DNA of 5,683 bases from Xanthobacteraceae bacterium. GTDB taxonomy: Bacteria > Pseudomonadota > Alphaproteobacteria > Rhizobiales > Xanthobacteraceae. The stretch is taken from assembly GCA_030039655.1 (NCBI GenBank), contig JASHVC010000583.1:1-5683 (forward strand), written 5' to 3'. The notes under the pieces are model-generated. The model saw only the letters and a program-made list of their open reading frames with translations. It ran no database searches and was not told the origin of the DNA. Of this stretch, positions 5,393 to 5,683 are shown one piece after another; positions within the stretch are counted from its first letter, which is position 1; the number at the start of each line of letters is the position of its first letter. The position numbers were made by a program, and so were the translations under genes.

Positions 5393-5683
5393 TTATTTTT
5401 CGAGCAGGGAGTTCGGCAGCTTGAAATGCTGATGTTCGTTTGGGTGTGGGTCGAACAGTTTTCGGCTGCCCGAACCGACGCATTTCATATTGGCGGTATA
5501 GTGCGGGGAAAGGCGAGCGCCTTCGTAGAGTTCACGCGCGTGGCCGTACACGTGCTTTCGGCCGGCCTTATTCACGTGGAGCCGGACCATCTGATGGCAG
5601 ATCGGACATTGGGTCGCAAGAGGGTGGAGCCGCCGTCCGCCCAGGAGCTTGATGAACTCAATGACCCATACGGATAACCGCGG
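5393..5683 (-). CDS. Zinc-finger-like hypothetical protein (5' end beyond the window)
   Basis: The frame is open from the window edge to TAA at 5393-5395, giving 96 visible residues. No ATG, GTG or TTG occurs before the first motif, so the start lies outside. The core is CPIC at residues 26-29, then His residues (H44, H48, H61) and C68 in MKCVGSG. The arrangement CPxC ... H ... CxGSG resembles a small zinc-binding fold found in many short bacterial and phage proteins, with C26, C29, one His and C68 as likely ligands. A short conserved-looking tail follows (FDPHPNEHQHFKLPNSLL). Upstream of the finger is IEFIKLLGGRRLHPL. Binding of nucleic acid is possible but unproven. The opposite strand is also open over most of this stretch, but the cysteine pattern argues for the minus strand. 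Translation starting at the internal Met 32 would lose the CPxC pair. Confidence 0.72.
   Translation of the reverse strand, partial: PRLSVWVIEFIKLLGGRRLHPLATQCPICHQMVRLHVNKAGRKHVYGHARELYEGARLSPHYTANMKCVGSGSRKLFDPHPNEHQHFKLPNSLLEK

Noticed and set aside
5186..5677. 163-codon plus-strand frame at the right edge
   Set aside because: It overlaps the signal peptide region of the 273-residue protein and runs antisense to the frame with the CPxC/CxGSG pattern; no domain is evident in it.

Overview
The window looks like chromosomal DNA of an alphaproteobacterium, most likely Hyphomicrobiales close to the Bradyrhizobium/Rhodopseudomonas group. The grounds are high GC, the pth–ychF gene order, a perfect match to the alphaproteobacterial EcfG general-stress promoter consensus, and several small exported proteins of types I recall from that group. 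The taxon is an inference from recall; no search was run. I see no mobile element, tRNA, rRNA or CRISPR array.

Layout. At the left edge is the 3' end of pth (peptidyl-tRNA hydrolase), followed 44 bases later and in the same direction by a complete ychF (ribosome-associated P-loop ATPase/GTPase with a TGS domain). These two form the housekeeping, translation-linked part. A small two-helix DUF4282-type membrane protein runs convergently towards ychF. It is divergent from a 12-helix MFS exporter resembling the Fsr (fosmidomycin resistance) branch, and the two share a 170-base promoter region. After the exporter comes a 272-base gap before the next large gene. That gap holds a compact candidate transcription unit: an EcfG-type promoter, a ribosome binding site, a 24-codon open reading frame and a GC-rich hairpin directly at its stop codon. 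This is the most interesting item in the window.

The right part holds three probable envelope or periplasmic proteins of unknown function, each with an even number of cysteines: a 122-residue protein (minus strand), a divergent 121-residue protein (plus strand), and a convergent 273-residue protein (minus strand) with a clear signal peptide and a Pro/Ala/Lys-rich linker. At the right edge is the 3' part of a minus-strand gene for a small zinc-finger-like protein with a CPxC ... H ... CxGSG pattern; its start lies beyond the window.

How the genes relate. Only pth–ychF looks like an operon. The rest are single-gene units in alternating orientations with short convergent gaps (26 and 31 bases) and divergent promoter regions of 158 to 170 bases. 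Promoter-like elements inside these regions help fix two starts: the DUF4282 protein at 1795 and the 121-residue protein at 3992. In both cases the longer possible start lies at or upstream of a −10 element. No gap exceeds 300 bases.
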